A stretch of DNA of 64,000 nt from Halomonas urumqiensis (lineage in GTDB: Bacteria; Pseudomonadota; Gammaproteobacteria; Pseudomonadales; Halomonadaceae). The position numbers were made by a program, and so were the translations under genes. Within the stretch, counting starts at the first letter, position 1; each line of letters starts with the position of its first letter. The stretch covers positions 372,001 to 436,000 of the forward strand of contig NZ_PYUD01000002.1 in NCBI RefSeq assembly GCF_003028575.1, read 5' to 3'. Of this stretch, positions 28,537-38,051 are shown in pieces. The notes beneath the pieces are model-generated. The model saw only the letters and a list, made by a program, of their open reading frames with translations, made no database searches and had not been told where the DNA came from.

Positions 28537-28626
28537 GCTCTCATCCTATCAGAGCGGCACAGCGGTTCCAAAGCAATCGTTTCCAAAGCCTTTGTTGGAA
28601 AGCCTTCGATGGAAAGCCTGGCATGC

Positions 28627-28926
28627 TCAACGTGGCGGCGTATCGGCAAGTGCCGCTTCGAGTCGCGAACTCAGTGCATCGAGACTACGCTCGCTGTCAC
28701 GCTGGGCATCGAGGGTTTCCAGAAGCTCATGGGTGATGTTGAGTGCGGCCATGATGGCGATCCGCTCGCTGCCGAGCAGGTTGTTCTGGGCGTGTATTCC
28801 ATTCATCGCCTTGTCCAGGTATCGGGCGGCCCGCTCGAGCTTGTCCTGCTCGTCGGGTGGGCAGGCGATGACATAGTAGCGTCCCAGCAGGGAAATCTCG
28901 GTGGTCGGCCGCGATGCATCGGTCAT
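28627..28926 (-). CDS. zapA: cell division protein ZapA
   Basis: A 99-residue FtsZ-ring-associated protein that cross-links FtsZ filaments at midcell. The N-terminal beta region ISLLGRYYVIACPPDE, then LERAARYLDKAMNGI, and the helix ERIAIMAALNITHELL match ZapA. The C-terminal helix (DAQRDSERSLDALSSRLEAA) would form the dimeric coiled coil. An open frame runs upstream to 29904, but that part is antisense to ygfB; the ATG at 28926 gives the family length. Confidence 0.93.
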   Translation of the reverse strand: MTDASRPTTEISLLGRYYVIACPPDEQDKLERAARYLDKAMNGIHAQNNLLGSERIAIMAALNITHELLETLDAQRDSERSLDALSSRLEAALADTPPR

Positions 28927-29019
28927 GTGGGGCTCCGGCTCGGTCCGGCCGGGTAAGCGCAGGCCGCGCGTCCCGGTGGCCCGATGCGTTAACATCCAGG
29001 GGAGAAAGTATCGATGCCC

Positions 29020-29049
29020 ACTATAAGAGAGCCGTTCTCGAGCGGTCAA
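29020..29049 (-). promoter_or_regulatory. sigma-70-like promoter for zapA
   Basis: On the minus strand TTGACC (29049-29044) and TATAGT (29025-29020) are spaced by 18 bases. This would start a transcript near 29013, about 87 bases before zapA. Confidence 0.6.
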
Positions 29050-29115
29050 CGCGCAGCGCTCGTGACGCGTGACGTGATATCCACCACACCTCGCATTCAG
29101 ACCCGGATCCCTGAC

Positions 29116-29694
29116 ATGTCCTTGATCAACGAACACCAGGATTTTTCGACCATTGCCGACCTCTTTCTGCTGCATGGCAGCATGCAGTCGCCGGCGTTCC
29201 TCGACGGCAGGCTGTGCGCTGGCCTTGCGCTGCATGATCTGCCGCCCGATGTGTGGCTGGAACAGGTCTGCCTGACGCTTGGCGTCGAACAACCCCGCGA
29301 TGAGCCGAGCGCCGAGTGCCTGCTTGGCTGGCGGCGGCAGACGCTTGAGGCTCTCAGCGCGGCGGAGCTCGATTACCAACCGCTGTTGCCCGATGAGCTG
29401 TTCTCGCTGGCCGAACATGCCCAGGGGCTGAAGGAGTGGACGCTGGGCTTCCTGGAGGTCGTCCAGGATGCCGGCGAGGCCCTGCGCAAGGGGTGGTCCA
29501 GTGCGCTGTGCGAAGCCCTGGAGGATCTCGAGGGCATCGCCGGCATGGACACCGACATCGACGACGGTGCCGATAACGAAGCGGATCTGTTTGCCTTGAC
29601 CGAGCATGCGCGCATGGCCGCCATGCTGCTGTATACCGAGCAGCACCCGGGCCAGCCCCAGGTCGAGCGCAGCGACGACGAGACGCGCCACTGA
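29116..29694 (+). CDS. ygfB: YgfB/YecA (UPF0149) family protein
   Basis: A 192-residue acidic, all-helical protein. Marks of the family are LFLLHGSMQSPAFLDGRLCAG near residue 14, LLPDELFSLAEHAQGLKEWTLGFL near residue 90 and the acidic stretch near residue 145. In P. aeruginosa YgfB represses the AmpDh3 amidase pathway, but the role here is unknown. It heads the conserved ygfB-pepP-ubiH-ubiI run and is divergent from zapA, as in E. coli. The ATG at 29116 is chosen because upstream residues do not fit the family. Confidence 0.9.
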   Translation: MSLINEHQDFSTIADLFLLHGSMQSPAFLDGRLCAGLALHDLPPDVWLEQVCLTLGVEQPRDEPSAECLLGWRRQTLEALSAAELDYQPLLPDELFSLAEHAQGLKEWTLGFLEVVQDAGEALRKGWSSALCEALEDLEGIAGMDTDIDDGADNEADLFALTEHARMAAMLLYTEQHPGQPQVERSDDETRH

Positions 29695-29776
29695 GTGCCC
29701 TGTGCTCAGGGCTTTCGTTTCAACCCTGGCGAGCCTCATCGATCTTTCCACTTCCCGCGCCTTTGATGGAGTCTTC

Positions 29777-31114
29777 ATGCACCCCGAGATACTTCCCCGG
29801 CCCGCGCCCATTTCCAACGACGAGTACCGGTCGCGGCGCCGCGCGCTGATGGCGGCGTTGCCCGCCGACAGCGCCGTGCTGCTGCCAGGCGCCTCGCTGG
29901 TCACGCGCTCCCGTGACAGCGACTTCCCGTTTCGCCAGAACAGCGACTTCCACTACCTGACCGGCTTCGCCGAGCCTGAGGCGTTGCTGCTGCTGCTGCC
30001 CGGACGTCGCGACGGTGAAAGTGTGCTGTTCTGCCAGGATCGCGACCCGACCATGGAAGCCTGGACGGGCATTCGGCTCGGTGCCGCCGGGGCGGTACGT
30101 GAGCATGGCGTCGACCAGGCCTTCGAGAATGCCAAGCGCGACGAGCGTCTGGCCGAGTTGCTGGATGGCCGACATACCCTCTACCTGCCGCTGGCCGATG
30201 AGCACGCCTTGGCGCTCGCTGATGACGTCCGCAGTCGCCTGGCGGCTCGCGGCCGCCAGGGTGCCCGTCCGCCCGAGGCCTATGCCGATATCTGCGGGCT
30301 CTTGCATGAGCATCGCCTGACCAAGAGCGAGGCCGAGCTAGCCTTGTTGCGTCACGCTGCCGAACTCTCGGCACGCGGCCATGTGCGAACCATGCGCGCG
30401 GCCCGGCCCGGGCTTGCCGAGTACCACCTGCAGGCCGAGCTGGAGCATGAATTCGTCTGGCAGGGTGGCAGCGGGCCGGCCTACGCCAGCATCGTGGGTG
30501 GCGGTGCCAATGCCTGTGTGCTGCACTACATCGAGAACCGCGCCGCGCTGCGTGAAGGTGACCTGGTGTTGATCGATGCCGGCGCCGAATTCGACCTCTA
30601 TGCCGGTGACATCACCCGCACCTTTCCGGTCAATGGTCGCTTCAGCGACGCCCAGAAGGCGCTTTACGAGGTCGTGTTGGCCGTGCAGGAGCGCGCCGTT
30701 GCGGCTGTCAGGCCGGGGGTGACGCTGGTCGAGATCCACGCGGGTGTGGTGCGTGGGCTCGCCGAGGGGTTGATTGGCCTGGGGTTGCTCGCGGGCGATG
30801 TGCAGGCGCGCATCGACGATGACAGCGTAAAGCGCTTCTATCTGCACTCCACGTCTCACTGGTTGGGGCTCGACGTGCATGACGTGGGTACCTACCGCCG
30901 TGATGGCAAGCCACGTCCGCTCGAACCCGGCATGGTGTTGACCGTCGAGCCCGGGCTCTACATTCCCGCCGATGACGACATTCCAGCGGCGTACCGTGGC
31001 ATCGGCATTCGTATCGAGGATGACGTGGTGGTTACTGCCAGTGGCGCAGAGGTCCTGACCGGTGGTGTTCCCAAGCAAGTTGCTGAAATTGAAGCACTGA
31101 TGATCGATAAATGA
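29777..31114 (+). CDS. pepP: Xaa-Pro aminopeptidase
   Basis: A 445-residue M24B metallopeptidase that removes N-terminal residues preceding proline. An N-terminal creatinase-like domain (RQNSDFHYLTGFAEPEA) precedes the pita-bread domain. Metal ligands are visible in LIDAGAEFDLYAGDITRTFP (two Asp), HSTSHWLGLDVHD (His), VLTVEPGLYIP (Glu) and GIGIRIEDDVVV (Glu). GGAG lies five bases before the ATG at 29777, which excludes the longer frame. Second gene of the ygfB-pepP-ubiH-ubiI operon. Confidence 0.95.
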   Translation: MHPEILPRPAPISNDEYRSRRRALMAALPADSAVLLPGASLVTRSRDSDFPFRQNSDFHYLTGFAEPEALLLLLPGRRDGESVLFCQDRDPTMEAWTGIRLGAAGAVREHGVDQAFENAKRDERLAELLDGRHTLYLPLADEHALALADDVRSRLAARGRQGARPPEAYADICGLLHEHRLTKSEAELALLRHAAELSARGHVRTMRAARPGLAEYHLQAELEHEFVWQGGSGPAYASIVGGGANACVLHYIENRAALREGDLVLIDAGAEFDLYAGDITRTFPVNGRFSDAQKALYEVVLAVQERAVAAVRPGVTLVEIHAGVVRGLAEGLIGLGLLAGDVQARIDDDSVKRFYLHSTSHWLGLDVHDVGTYRRDGKPRPLEPGMVLTVEPGLYIPADDDIPAAYRGIGIRIEDDVVVTASGAEVLTGGVPKQVAEIEALMIDK

Positions 31115-31203
31115 TCATTGGCAGTCGGCATGTGTTTTTATTATGTAATGTACATTACGGATGTATCAGCTGACCTCCATCACATGAAAGCCATGCGTGA
31201 CCG

Positions 31204-32481
31204 ATGCCAGCGGATTCCGACAACCAGCCAGGTGATTCGAAAAAAGTGTCAATGAAACAATCGGTTGAACAGAAATTAGCCGCCGAGGAGCACGTGGACA
31301 TAGCGATCATCGGGGGCGGCCTGGTCGGCGCAAGCCTCGGCGCGGCACTTGCCCCGCTCGTCGAGCGAGAGAACCTGTCGGTCGCGGTGATCGAGGCCGC
31401 TCCGTTGCTCGATACGCTGCAGACCCCCTGGCAGCCAAGTTTTGATGCGCGGGCCAGTGCCATCGCCCAGGGCTCGGTGCAGCACTTCACCGGCATGGGG
31501 CTATGGCCTTCGCTGGCCGAACAGGCCGAGGCGATTCGCCATATCCATGTCAGCGAAAGAGGGCGCCTGGGCGCGACGCGCCTGCGCGGCGCTGAACTGG
31601 GTGTCGAGGCGCTGGGCCATGTGATCCCCAACGCCTGGATTGGCCGGGTGCTGCATCGGCGCCTGGCCGAGTTGCCGCTGGCCTGGCACTGCCCGGCGAA
31701 GGTCGAGTCGATCACGCCGGTGGCCGGGGGCCATCGGCTGGTGCTGTCCGATGGCCGGATACGCTTGGCGGGCTTGACGGTGCTGGCCGATGGAGGGCGT
31801 TCGGGGCTCAAGGAGCAATTGGGCATCGCCAGTGAGACACAGCCCTACGACCAGGTGGCGGTCATCGCCAGCGTCGAGGTCAGCAAGCCCCACGAGGGGG
31901 TGGCTTGGGAGCGATTCACGGCCGAGGGACCGATCGCCTTGTTGCCGTTGCGTGGCCAGGCCATGGAGTTGATCTGGACCCATGCCGCCGGTCAGGAGTC
32001 GCGGCGTCTGGCGCTTTCGGATGGCGACTTCCTGGCCGAGTTGCAGCACGCCTTCGGCGACCGTGCCGGACGCTTTCGCCGTGTGGGCACCCGCCATGCC
32101 TACCCGCTGTCGCTCGTCACCGCGCGCGAAGCGGTCCGCCCGGGACTCGCGGTGCTTGGCAACGCCGCGCATTCGCTGCACCCCGTTGCCGGGCAAGGCT
32201 TCAACCTGGCGCTGCGTGGCGTGATGGACCTGGTGGCGGCCATCGAAGCGGGCCGGGAGGATGATCAAGCGCCGGGTAGCGCCGAGGTGCTGGCGGATTT
32301 CGATGCCCGACGCGAGGCGGATCGTCATAATGTCATCCGTTTCAGTGATGGCTTGATCCGGCTGTTCGGCGTGGACAACTCGTGGCTTTCCCGCGCGCGG
32401 GCCGCCGGCCTGGTCGGCGTGAACATGGTGGGGCCGCTGCGCCGGGGGCTGGCACGCCGTGCCATGGGCCTGGAACGTTGA
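31204..32481 (+). CDS. ubiH: ubiquinone biosynthesis FAD-dependent hydroxylase UbiH
   Basis: A 425-residue flavoprotein monooxygenase that hydroxylates the ubiquinone ring precursor. VDIAIIGGGLVGASLGAAL near residue 32 is the Rossmann FAD motif, TVLADGGRSGLKEQL near residue 192 is the DG motif, and LAVLGNAAHSLHPVAGQGFN near residue 315 is the second FAD motif, with the UbiH-type Asn in place of the Asp of many relatives. The start is taken at 31204; an alternative ATG at 31252 would lose only 16 polar residues. It precedes the paralogue ubiI by 14 bases. Confidence 0.88.
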   Translation: MPADSDNQPGDSKKVSMKQSVEQKLAAEEHVDIAIIGGGLVGASLGAALAPLVERENLSVAVIEAAPLLDTLQTPWQPSFDARASAIAQGSVQHFTGMGLWPSLAEQAEAIRHIHVSERGRLGATRLRGAELGVEALGHVIPNAWIGRVLHRRLAELPLAWHCPAKVESITPVAGGHRLVLSDGRIRLAGLTVLADGGRSGLKEQLGIASETQPYDQVAVIASVEVSKPHEGVAWERFTAEGPIALLPLRGQAMELIWTHAAGQESRRLALSDGDFLAELQHAFGDRAGRFRRVGTRHAYPLSLVTAREAVRPGLAVLGNAAHSLHPVAGQGFNLALRGVMDLVAAIEAGREDDQAPGSAEVLADFDARREADRHNVIRFSDGLIRLFGVDNSWLSRARAAGLVGVNMVGPLRRGLARRAMGLER

Positions 32482-32495
32482 GATGAGCAAATGAG

Positions 32496-33770
32496 ATGAG
32501 CAATGAGCCAAGCATGACAAGCATGACAAGCATGACAAGCCACCCAATGGCGCGAGTCGATGTAGTGATTGTCGGCGCAGGGATCGTCGGTGCCACCCTG
32601 GCCTGCCTGCTGGGCGAGGCTGGCGTCGAGGTGGCATTGCTGGATGCCCGCGATGCCGCAATCGATGCCTCGGTGGCGGGCAAGGGGCCACCCGCCCAAC
32701 GCGTCAGCGCGCTGACGCCGGTTTCACAGCGGCTGCTCGAGGGGCTGGGCGTCTGGACGTGGATGGCCCAGCGGCGCGTCAGCCCCTATCGGTTCATGCA
32801 GGTGTGGGATGCACAAGGCCAGGGTGAGGTGAGTTTCTCGGCCCAGCAGGCCGGCGTGCCGTTACTCGGTCACATCGTCGAGAACGATGTGACGCTGGCG
32901 GGCCTGGAGCGACGCCTGGCCGAGCTGCCTGGGATGCACCAGTTCCTTTCAGCGCGGGTCGCCGGGCTTGGGCGCGAAGGCGAGTACGAGACGGTCATGC
33001 TGGAAGACGGTCGCAGGCTTCGTACACCCCTGGTGGTGGCCGCCGACGGGGCACGTTCGCGCCTGCGCGACCTGGCGGGTATCGCGTCGCAGGCGCACGA
33101 TACCGGCCACGTGGCGGTGGTGACCACGGTGCGCGTGGCGCGCTCGCATGGCGAGGTAGCCCGCCAGGCCTTCCTGCCCACCGGGCCAGTGGCGTTTCTG
33201 CCGCTGCTGGTCGAAGGGCGACAAGACCATTGTTCCATCGTCTGGTCGACGTCGCCGGCCGAGGCCAAGCGTTTAGCCGCCCTGTCGCCCGAGCGGCTGG
33301 GTGATGAACTGGCTGCTGCCATCGACCACCGGCTGGGTGAGGTGACGGTGATCGACCGACCCCAGACCGTGCCCTTGAGCCAGCGTCATGCCAGGCGCTA
33401 CACCCAACCAGGCTTTGCACTGGTGGGCGATGCCGCCCACAGCATTCATCCGCTGGCGGGGCAGGGCGTGAACCTGGGATTGATGGACGCGGCGGTACTG
33501 GCCGAGGAGCTTCTCGTGGCGCACAAGCGGGGTGTCTCGCTCGGCGAGTCGCGTATTCTCGAGCGTTATGCGCGCCGCAGGCGTTCGGACAATACCGCCA
33601 TGCTGGCGCTGATGGATGGTTTTCGGTTGCTGTTTGCGGCACGCCACCCGGCACTTACCCTGGCACGTAACCTGGGCATGCGCGGTGTCGACCGGCTCTC
33701 GCCCCTGAAACGGCTATTGATGCAGCAGGCGACGGGGCATAGAGGCCGTTTGCCGCGTTCCTGTCGTTAG
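32496..33770 (+). CDS. ubiI: ubiquinone biosynthesis FAD-dependent hydroxylase, UbiI/VisC type
   Basis: A 424-residue (or 407 from 32547) flavoprotein monooxygenase paralogous to ubiH. VDVVIVGAGIVGATLACLL is the FAD motif, LVVAADGARSRLRDLAG the DG motif, and FALVGDAAHSIHPLAGQGVN the GD motif. In E. coli the corresponding gene, visC/ubiI, makes the C5 hydroxylation. The 5' end is odd: three 9-base repeats each carry an in-frame ATG, and another ATG lies at 32547 just before the conserved domain, so several starts are possible. I cannot separate UbiI from UbiF-type specificity by sequence alone. Confidence 0.85.
   Translation: MSNEPSMTSMTSMTSHPMARVDVVIVGAGIVGATLACLLGEAGVEVALLDARDAAIDASVAGKGPPAQRVSALTPVSQRLLEGLGVWTWMAQRRVSPYRFMQVWDAQGQGEVSFSAQQAGVPLLGHIVENDVTLAGLERRLAELPGMHQFLSARVAGLGREGEYETVMLEDGRRLRTPLVVAADGARSRLRDLAGIASQAHDTGHVAVVTTVRVARSHGEVARQAFLPTGPVAFLPLLVEGRQDHCSIVWSTSPAEAKRLAALSPERLGDELAAAIDHRLGEVTVIDRPQTVPLSQRHARRYTQPGFALVGDAAHSIHPLAGQGVNLGLMDAAVLAEELLVAHKRGVSLGESRILERYARRRRSDNTAMLALMDGFRLLFAARHPALTLARNLGMRGVDRLSPLKRLLMQQATGHRGRLPRSCR
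32511..32537. repeat. 9-bp tandem repeat with start codons in ubiI
   Basis: Three perfect copies of AGCATGACA at 32511-32537, in frame with ubiI and each supplying an ATG. Upstream, a looser duplication of GATGAGCAA (32482 and 32494 areas) adds further start-like codons. Confidence 0.85.
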
Positions 33771-33771
33771 A

Positions 33772-33799
33772 AACCCAGCGTTAGCAACCCAGCGTTAGC
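33772..33799. repeat. 14-bp direct tandem repeat
   Basis: Two perfect adjacent copies of AACCCAGCGTTAGC at 33772-33785 and 33786-33799, directly after the ubiI stop in the short convergent gap before ctp. Confidence 0.85.
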
Positions 33800-33817
33800 A
33801 TGGCCTGCCATTGGATA

Positions 33818-33848
33818 CGCCCGCAGGGTGTGGATAACCCTGTGGGCG
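33818..33848. terminator. hairpin between convergent ubiI and ctp
   Basis: A 12-base stem (33818-33829 with 33837-33848, one G-U-type mismatch on one strand) closes a 7-base loop. It lies between the ubiI end and the convergent ctp end, so it may serve both strands. There is no clear U-tract, which lowers confidence. Confidence 0.5.
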
Positions 33849-33897
33849 GGGCGGGACAAATCTGTGATCGGGTTGTGGGTAAGTGGTGGATACTGGC

Positions 33898-35187
33898 CTA
33901 ACGGTTGCGCTGGCCCACCACGTCCAACGCCTTGAGCAGGTTGAGCGCCTCGCCTAGCTGATAGTCGTCGCGCAGCCTTTCACTGAGCTCACGGCGCTCC
34001 CGAGGTTGATCGCGTGAGCCCAGGTGGCCCTCCAGGTCGGCTTCACGCACTCCCCTGCCGCTTTCGGTGATTTCGACCCGCCCGCGTACCACCTCGACAT
34101 CCGGCTCGATGCCCTGGGCCTGAATGGAGCGACCATTGGGGGTGAAGTAGAGTGCCGTTGTCAGCTTCACGCCCTCGCCATTACCCAGCGGCATGATCTG
34201 TTGCACCGAGCCCTTGCCAAAGGTTTCGGTGCCCATGACCACGCCGCGCCGCTGATCCTGCAGGGCGCCGGCGACGATTTCCGCCGCCGAGGCGCTGCCG
34301 CCATTGATCAATATCACCAGTGGTACATCGGGCGCGGCGGTTTCCCGCTTGGCGCTGAAGCTCATTTCAGTGTTAGGCAGGCGGCCTTCGGTATACACGA
34401 TCAGGCCATCTTCGAGGAAGGCGTCGGCCACGGCGGCGGCGGCCTGCAACACTCCGCCGGGGTTGTTGCGCAGGTCGAGCACCAGGCCCTTCAGCTCGCC
34501 ATCGCGCTCCATCTGGCCGATGGCATCATTGACCTGCTCGCCGGTGCGGGTCTGGAATTGGCTGACGCGCAGGTAACCGTAGCCGGGCTCGAGCAGTTCG
34601 CTGCGCACGCTTTCGGTACGGATCACCTCGCGGGTCAGGGTCACGGTGATCGGTGACGTCTCGCCACTGCGCATGACGGTCATCTCTATCTCACTGCCAG
34701 GTTCACCGCGCATCAATTCGACGGCTTCCTGCAGCGACATGCCGTCGGTCGGGGTGTCGTCGATGCGCAGGATCTGGTCGCGTGCCTGGAGGCCGGCCCG
34801 CGATGCGGGGGTGTCGTCGATGGGGGTGATGACCGTCAATTGGCCATCCTCCATGCCCACCTCGATACCAATACCGCCGAACTCCCCCTGGGTGGATTCA
34901 CGCAAACTCTGGAACTCGTCTCGATCGAGATAGGCGGAGTGCGGATCCAGCTCGCTAAGCATGCCGCGCATCGCATTGCGCAGCAGAGTGGAGTCATCGA
35001 CCTCCTCCACGTACGCCCGCTTGATGCGCTCGAATACCTCGGCGAAGGTCTGGATGTCCTCCACGGGCAAGTCGTTGGCCGCTGGATCGGCCAGGGCCGG
35101 CAGTGGGAATGACAGCAGAGCGGCGGGCAACAGCGTTGCCATCAGGCGCCGAGGCGACAGGGCAAGGCTGGCGGGGCGTGGGGACAT
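33898..35187 (-). CDS. C-terminal processing protease, S41 family
   Basis: A 429-residue periplasmic serine protease. A signal peptide ends near residue 31 (PLPALADP). A PDZ domain lies at about residues 105-185 (EFGGIGIEVGMEDGQLTVI, then TPASRAGLQARDQILRIDD). The catalytic Ser is in INGGSASAAEIVAGAL and the Lys in TETFGKGSVQ, forming the Ser/Lys dyad. LDLRNNPGGVLQ is the family core. GGAG five bases upstream supports the ATG at 35187; the longer frame is not conserved in character. It lies downstream of envC and gpmI on the same strand, a neighbour set common in gammaproteobacteria, and presumably processes cell-envelope proteins. Confidence 0.92.
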   Translation of the reverse strand: MSPRPASLALSPRRLMATLLPAALLSFPLPALADPAANDLPVEDIQTFAEVFERIKRAYVEEVDDSTLLRNAMRGMLSELDPHSAYLDRDEFQSLRESTQGEFGGIGIEVGMEDGQLTVITPIDDTPASRAGLQARDQILRIDDTPTDGMSLQEAVELMRGEPGSEIEMTVMRSGETSPITVTLTREVIRTESVRSELLEPGYGYLRVSQFQTRTGEQVNDAIGQMERDGELKGLVLDLRNNPGGVLQAAAAVADAFLEDGLIVYTEGRLPNTEMSFSAKRETAAPDVPLVILINGGSASAAEIVAGALQDQRRGVVMGTETFGKGSVQQIMPLGNGEGVKLTTALYFTPNGRSIQAQGIEPDVEVVRGRVEITESGRGVREADLEGHLGSRDQPRERRELSERLRDDYQLGEALNLLKALDVVGQRNR

Positions 35188-35287
35188 GCGATCTCCGCGG
35201 TTCCGGGTCGGTGAACGATCAGCATAGCTCGGGCCCGGCAGGCAATGGAATAGCGGGGCCCTGGAATCGGGCCGGGTCTCACTCTGA

Positions 35288-36442
35288 CTAGCGTGACGCG
35301 ATCCAGCCCTGTGGGTCGATGGGATCGCCGCGGCGGCGTACCTCGAAATACAATGCCGGCTGAGTGTGGCCGCCACTCGTGCCTACGGCACCCAGCACAT
35401 CGCCCCGCGCGAGCGCCTGACCGACATCGGCCTCGAAATGCTGCAGATGGGCATGCAGTGTCATGATCTGGTCGCCATGGTCGATGATCATCAGGTTGCC
35501 GAAGCCACGCATCCAGTCGGCGAACACCACGCGCCCGGCATGCACGGCACGCACCGGGGTGCCTTCCGCGGCACGGATCAACATGCCATTGCGGTGCACG
35601 CCACTGCCACGGCGGAAACCCGAGGCCACGGCGCCCTGCACTGGCCAGGGCAAATCGCCACGGGTCTGCTCGATGGCGGTGGAGGGTGGTGGTCGTTGCA
35701 GCCGGGCCAGTTCTTCCTGCACTTCACGCAGCACCCGTTCGGCATGGGCGCGGTCCTGGTTGAGGTCTTCGAGCCGCGCCTGTTCACTGGCATAACGGCC
35801 GTCCAGCTCGGCGACCAGCTCGGCGCGTGAGCGCATCTGCTCGGCTAGCTCGGCACTCTGCCTGGCCAGATCGCTTGCCAGTTCATCGAGACGCTCGCCG
35901 CGGCTCTCGAGCGCGTGGCGGTTGTCGGCGAGCGCGATGTCCAGCCGTGCGAGGGCCTCGAGGCGGTCGTTGCGCGCCCGCGACAAGTGGTTCAGGTAGT
36001 GCTGCAGGCGATCGAGCCGGGCCGGGTCATCCTGGTTGAGCAACAGCTTGAGCTGCGGAGTCAGGCCCAGGCGGTAGAGTGCATCGAGCTGGTCCTCGAG
36101 CGCCGCTAGCTGCTCCGCGCGTTCGGCCTGCAAGGCCGCATGGCGCTTGGTGAGCTGGTCGAGCTCGGCGGACAGGTCGCGGCGCTCGGCCTGCAGGGCA
36201 TCGAGGCGGCGGTGGGTGTCGGACAGTGTGGTCTCCACCTCGCGCAACTCGCGGCCGGCTTCGTCACGCGCCTGGCGCGTCGTGGTCAGTCGCCGCGACA
36301 CCCCCTGGATCTGCTCGCCGAGGTCGTCGAGCCGTGCGCGGGCATCCTGCTCGCTGGGTTGAGCGGCAAGCGGGCCTGCCAGCCACAACGCCAGCATCAC
36401 TATCACGAGAGGACGTGCGGCCTTTGTCACGCCTGATGCCAT
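35288..36442 (-). CDS. envC: murein hydrolase activator EnvC-like protein
   Basis: A 384-residue periplasmic protein with a signal peptide (residues ~1-27), a long coiled coil (about 30-250) and a C-terminal LytM/M23 domain (about 265-384). EnvC recruits and activates amidases at the septum. The LytM metal ligands are degenerate, as in E. coli EnvC: the usual HxxGxD becomes HRNGML, and the last HFEVR-type His is Tyr (ALYFEVRRRGDPIDP). This predicts an activator without its own peptidase activity. It lies between gpmI and ctp on the same strand, with 34 bases to gpmI. Confidence 0.9.
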   Translation of the reverse strand: MASGVTKAARPLVIVMLALWLAGPLAAQPSEQDARARLDDLGEQIQGVSRRLTTTRQARDEAGRELREVETTLSDTHRRLDALQAERRDLSAELDQLTKRHAALQAERAEQLAALEDQLDALYRLGLTPQLKLLLNQDDPARLDRLQHYLNHLSRARNDRLEALARLDIALADNRHALESRGERLDELASDLARQSAELAEQMRSRAELVAELDGRYASEQARLEDLNQDRAHAERVLREVQEELARLQRPPPSTAIEQTRGDLPWPVQGAVASGFRRGSGVHRNGMLIRAAEGTPVRAVHAGRVVFADWMRGFGNLMIIDHGDQIMTLHAHLQHFEADVGQALARGDVLGAVGTSGGHTQPALYFEVRRRGDPIDPQGWIASR

Positions 36443-36476
36443 GCAACGGGCTTCCGGCCTTCCATGGCGGCGGTCA

Positions 36477-38051
36477 TCACGAAAGCTCGATCAGTGCCTG
36501 GCCAGTCATTTCCTTGGGGACTGACTGATTCATCAGGGTCAGCAGGGTCGGGGCGATGTCGCAAAGGCTACCGTCATCTTTCAGGCGTGCCGGGCGCTCG
36601 CCGACATAGATCAGCGGCACTTCGAAAGTGGTGTGGGAGGTCTGCGCGACACCGGTCTCGGGGTTGACCATCTGCTCGGCATTGCCGTGGTCGGCGGTGA
36701 CCAGGCAGGCGCCACCGGCACGTTGGATCGCCTCGACCACGCGGCCGACGCAGGTATCCACCGCCTCGATGGCGGCCACGGCGGCATCGAAATCACCGGT
36801 GTGGCCGACCATGTCGCCGTTGGCGTAGTTGCAGACGATCAGATCGTAGTCGCCCGAGTCGATGGCGGCCACCAGCTTGTCGGTGACTTCCTCGGCGCTC
36901 ATCTCGGGCTTCTCGTCGTAGGTCTTCACCTCCTGGGGAGAGGGCACCAGGATACGGGTTTCGCCGCGATACTCGTCCTCGCGGCCACCGGAGAAGAAGA
37001 AAGTGACATGAGCGTACTTCTCGGTTTCGGCGATACGCAACTGGGTCAAGCCGCGCTGTTCCATGACCTCGCCCAGTGTGTTGGTCAGCTCGGCCGGCGG
37101 AAAGGCCGACGGCGCGGGAATATCGGCGGCATACTGGGTCAGCATCACCAGGCCCTTGGCGGCCAGGGTCGGCCGGGCATGGCGCGAAAAGCCGCTGAAG
37201 TCATCCTCGACGAAGGCGCGGGTCAGCTCGCGGGCGCGGTCGGCACGGAAGTTCATGAAGATGGCGGCATCGCCGTCCTGCATTGCCACCGCCTCGCCGT
37301 GGGGGCGAACGCTGGTGGCGCTGACGAACTCATCGGTCTCGTTGCGCTGGTAGGCCATGCGCAGGCCTTCCTCGGCGCTTGCCGCCTCGAACTCACCCGC
37401 TCCCTCGGTGATCAGGCGGTAGGCCTTTTCGACGCGATCCCAGCGGTTGTCGCGATCCATGGCGAAGTAGCGGCCGATGATCGAGGCGATGAAACCGTTG
37501 TCGGCGCCGACCCGCTCTGCCAGGCGCTGGTTGATCCGCTCGATCGAGGCCTGGGCGCTCTTGGGTGGCATGTCACGACCATCGAGGAAGCCATGCACCA
37601 CGATACGCTTGGCGCCACGCCGCGCGGCCATGTCGGCCATGGCAATGAAGTGGTCTTCATGGCTATGCACGCCGCCCGGCGAGAGCAGGCCCAGCAGGTG
37701 CACGGTCTTGCCGGCTGCCACGGCGGCATCGATGGGTGCGGTCAGCGCCTCGATGGTGTCAAGCTCTCCATCCTCGACCGCCTTGGTGATGCGCGTGAAG
37801 TCCTGATAGACGACCCGTCCGGCGCCCAGGTTCATGTGGCCGACCTCGGAGTTGCCCATCTGGCCATCCGGCAGGCCCACGTAGCGTCCATCGGTGTGGA
37901 TCAGGGTGGCGGGGTGCTCCTGGTGCAGGCGGTCCATCACCGGGGTGCTGGCGGCCAGAACGGCGTTGTGCGCGGCATCCGGATTATGGCCGTAACCATC
38001 GAGAATGATCAGTGCGACAGGGCGTGGAGCCTGGATCGAAGAGTCGGTCAT
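36477..38051 (-). CDS. gpmI: 2,3-bisphosphoglycerate-independent phosphoglycerate mutase
   Basis: A 524-residue manganese enzyme of glycolysis. [12 protein letters not shown] at the start gives the first metal Asp, [17 protein letters not shown] near residue 64 contains the phosphoserine Ser, and [12 protein letters not shown] near residue 455 holds C-terminal metal ligands. Length is standard. It is the first gene of the gpmI-envC-ctp run, and is divergent from the rhodanese-secB genes, another common arrangement in this class. Confidence 0.97.
   Translation of the reverse strand: MTDSSIQAPRPVALIILDGYGHNPDAAHNAVLAASTPVMDRLHQEHPATLIHTDGRYVGLPDGQMGNSEVGHMNLGAGRVVYQDFTRITKAVEDGELDTIEALTAPIDAAVAAGKTVHLLGLLSPGGVHSHEDHFIAMADMAARRGAKRIVVHGFLDGRDMPPKSAQASIERINQRLAERVGADNGFIASIIGRYFAMDRDNRWDRVEKAYRLITEGAGEFEAASAEEGLRMAYQRNETDEFVSATSVRPHGEAVAMQDGDAAIFMNFRADRARELTRAFVEDDFSGFSRHARPTLAAKGLVMLTQYAADIPAPSAFPPAELTNTLGEVMEQRGLTQLRIAETEKYAHVTFFFSGGREDEYRGETRILVPSPQEVKTYDEKPEMSAEEVTDKLVAAIDSGDYDLIVCNYANGDMVGHTGDFDAAVAAIEAVDTCVGRVVEAIQRAGGACLVTADHGNAEQMVNPETGVAQTSHTTFEVPLIYVGERPARLKDDGSLCDIAPTLLTLMNQSVPKEMTGQALIELS

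Noticed and set aside
28927-29904. Long upstream extension of the zapA frame
   Set aside because: The extension is antisense to ygfB and pepP start. A normal-length ZapA starts at 28926 with a promoter upstream at 29020-29049.
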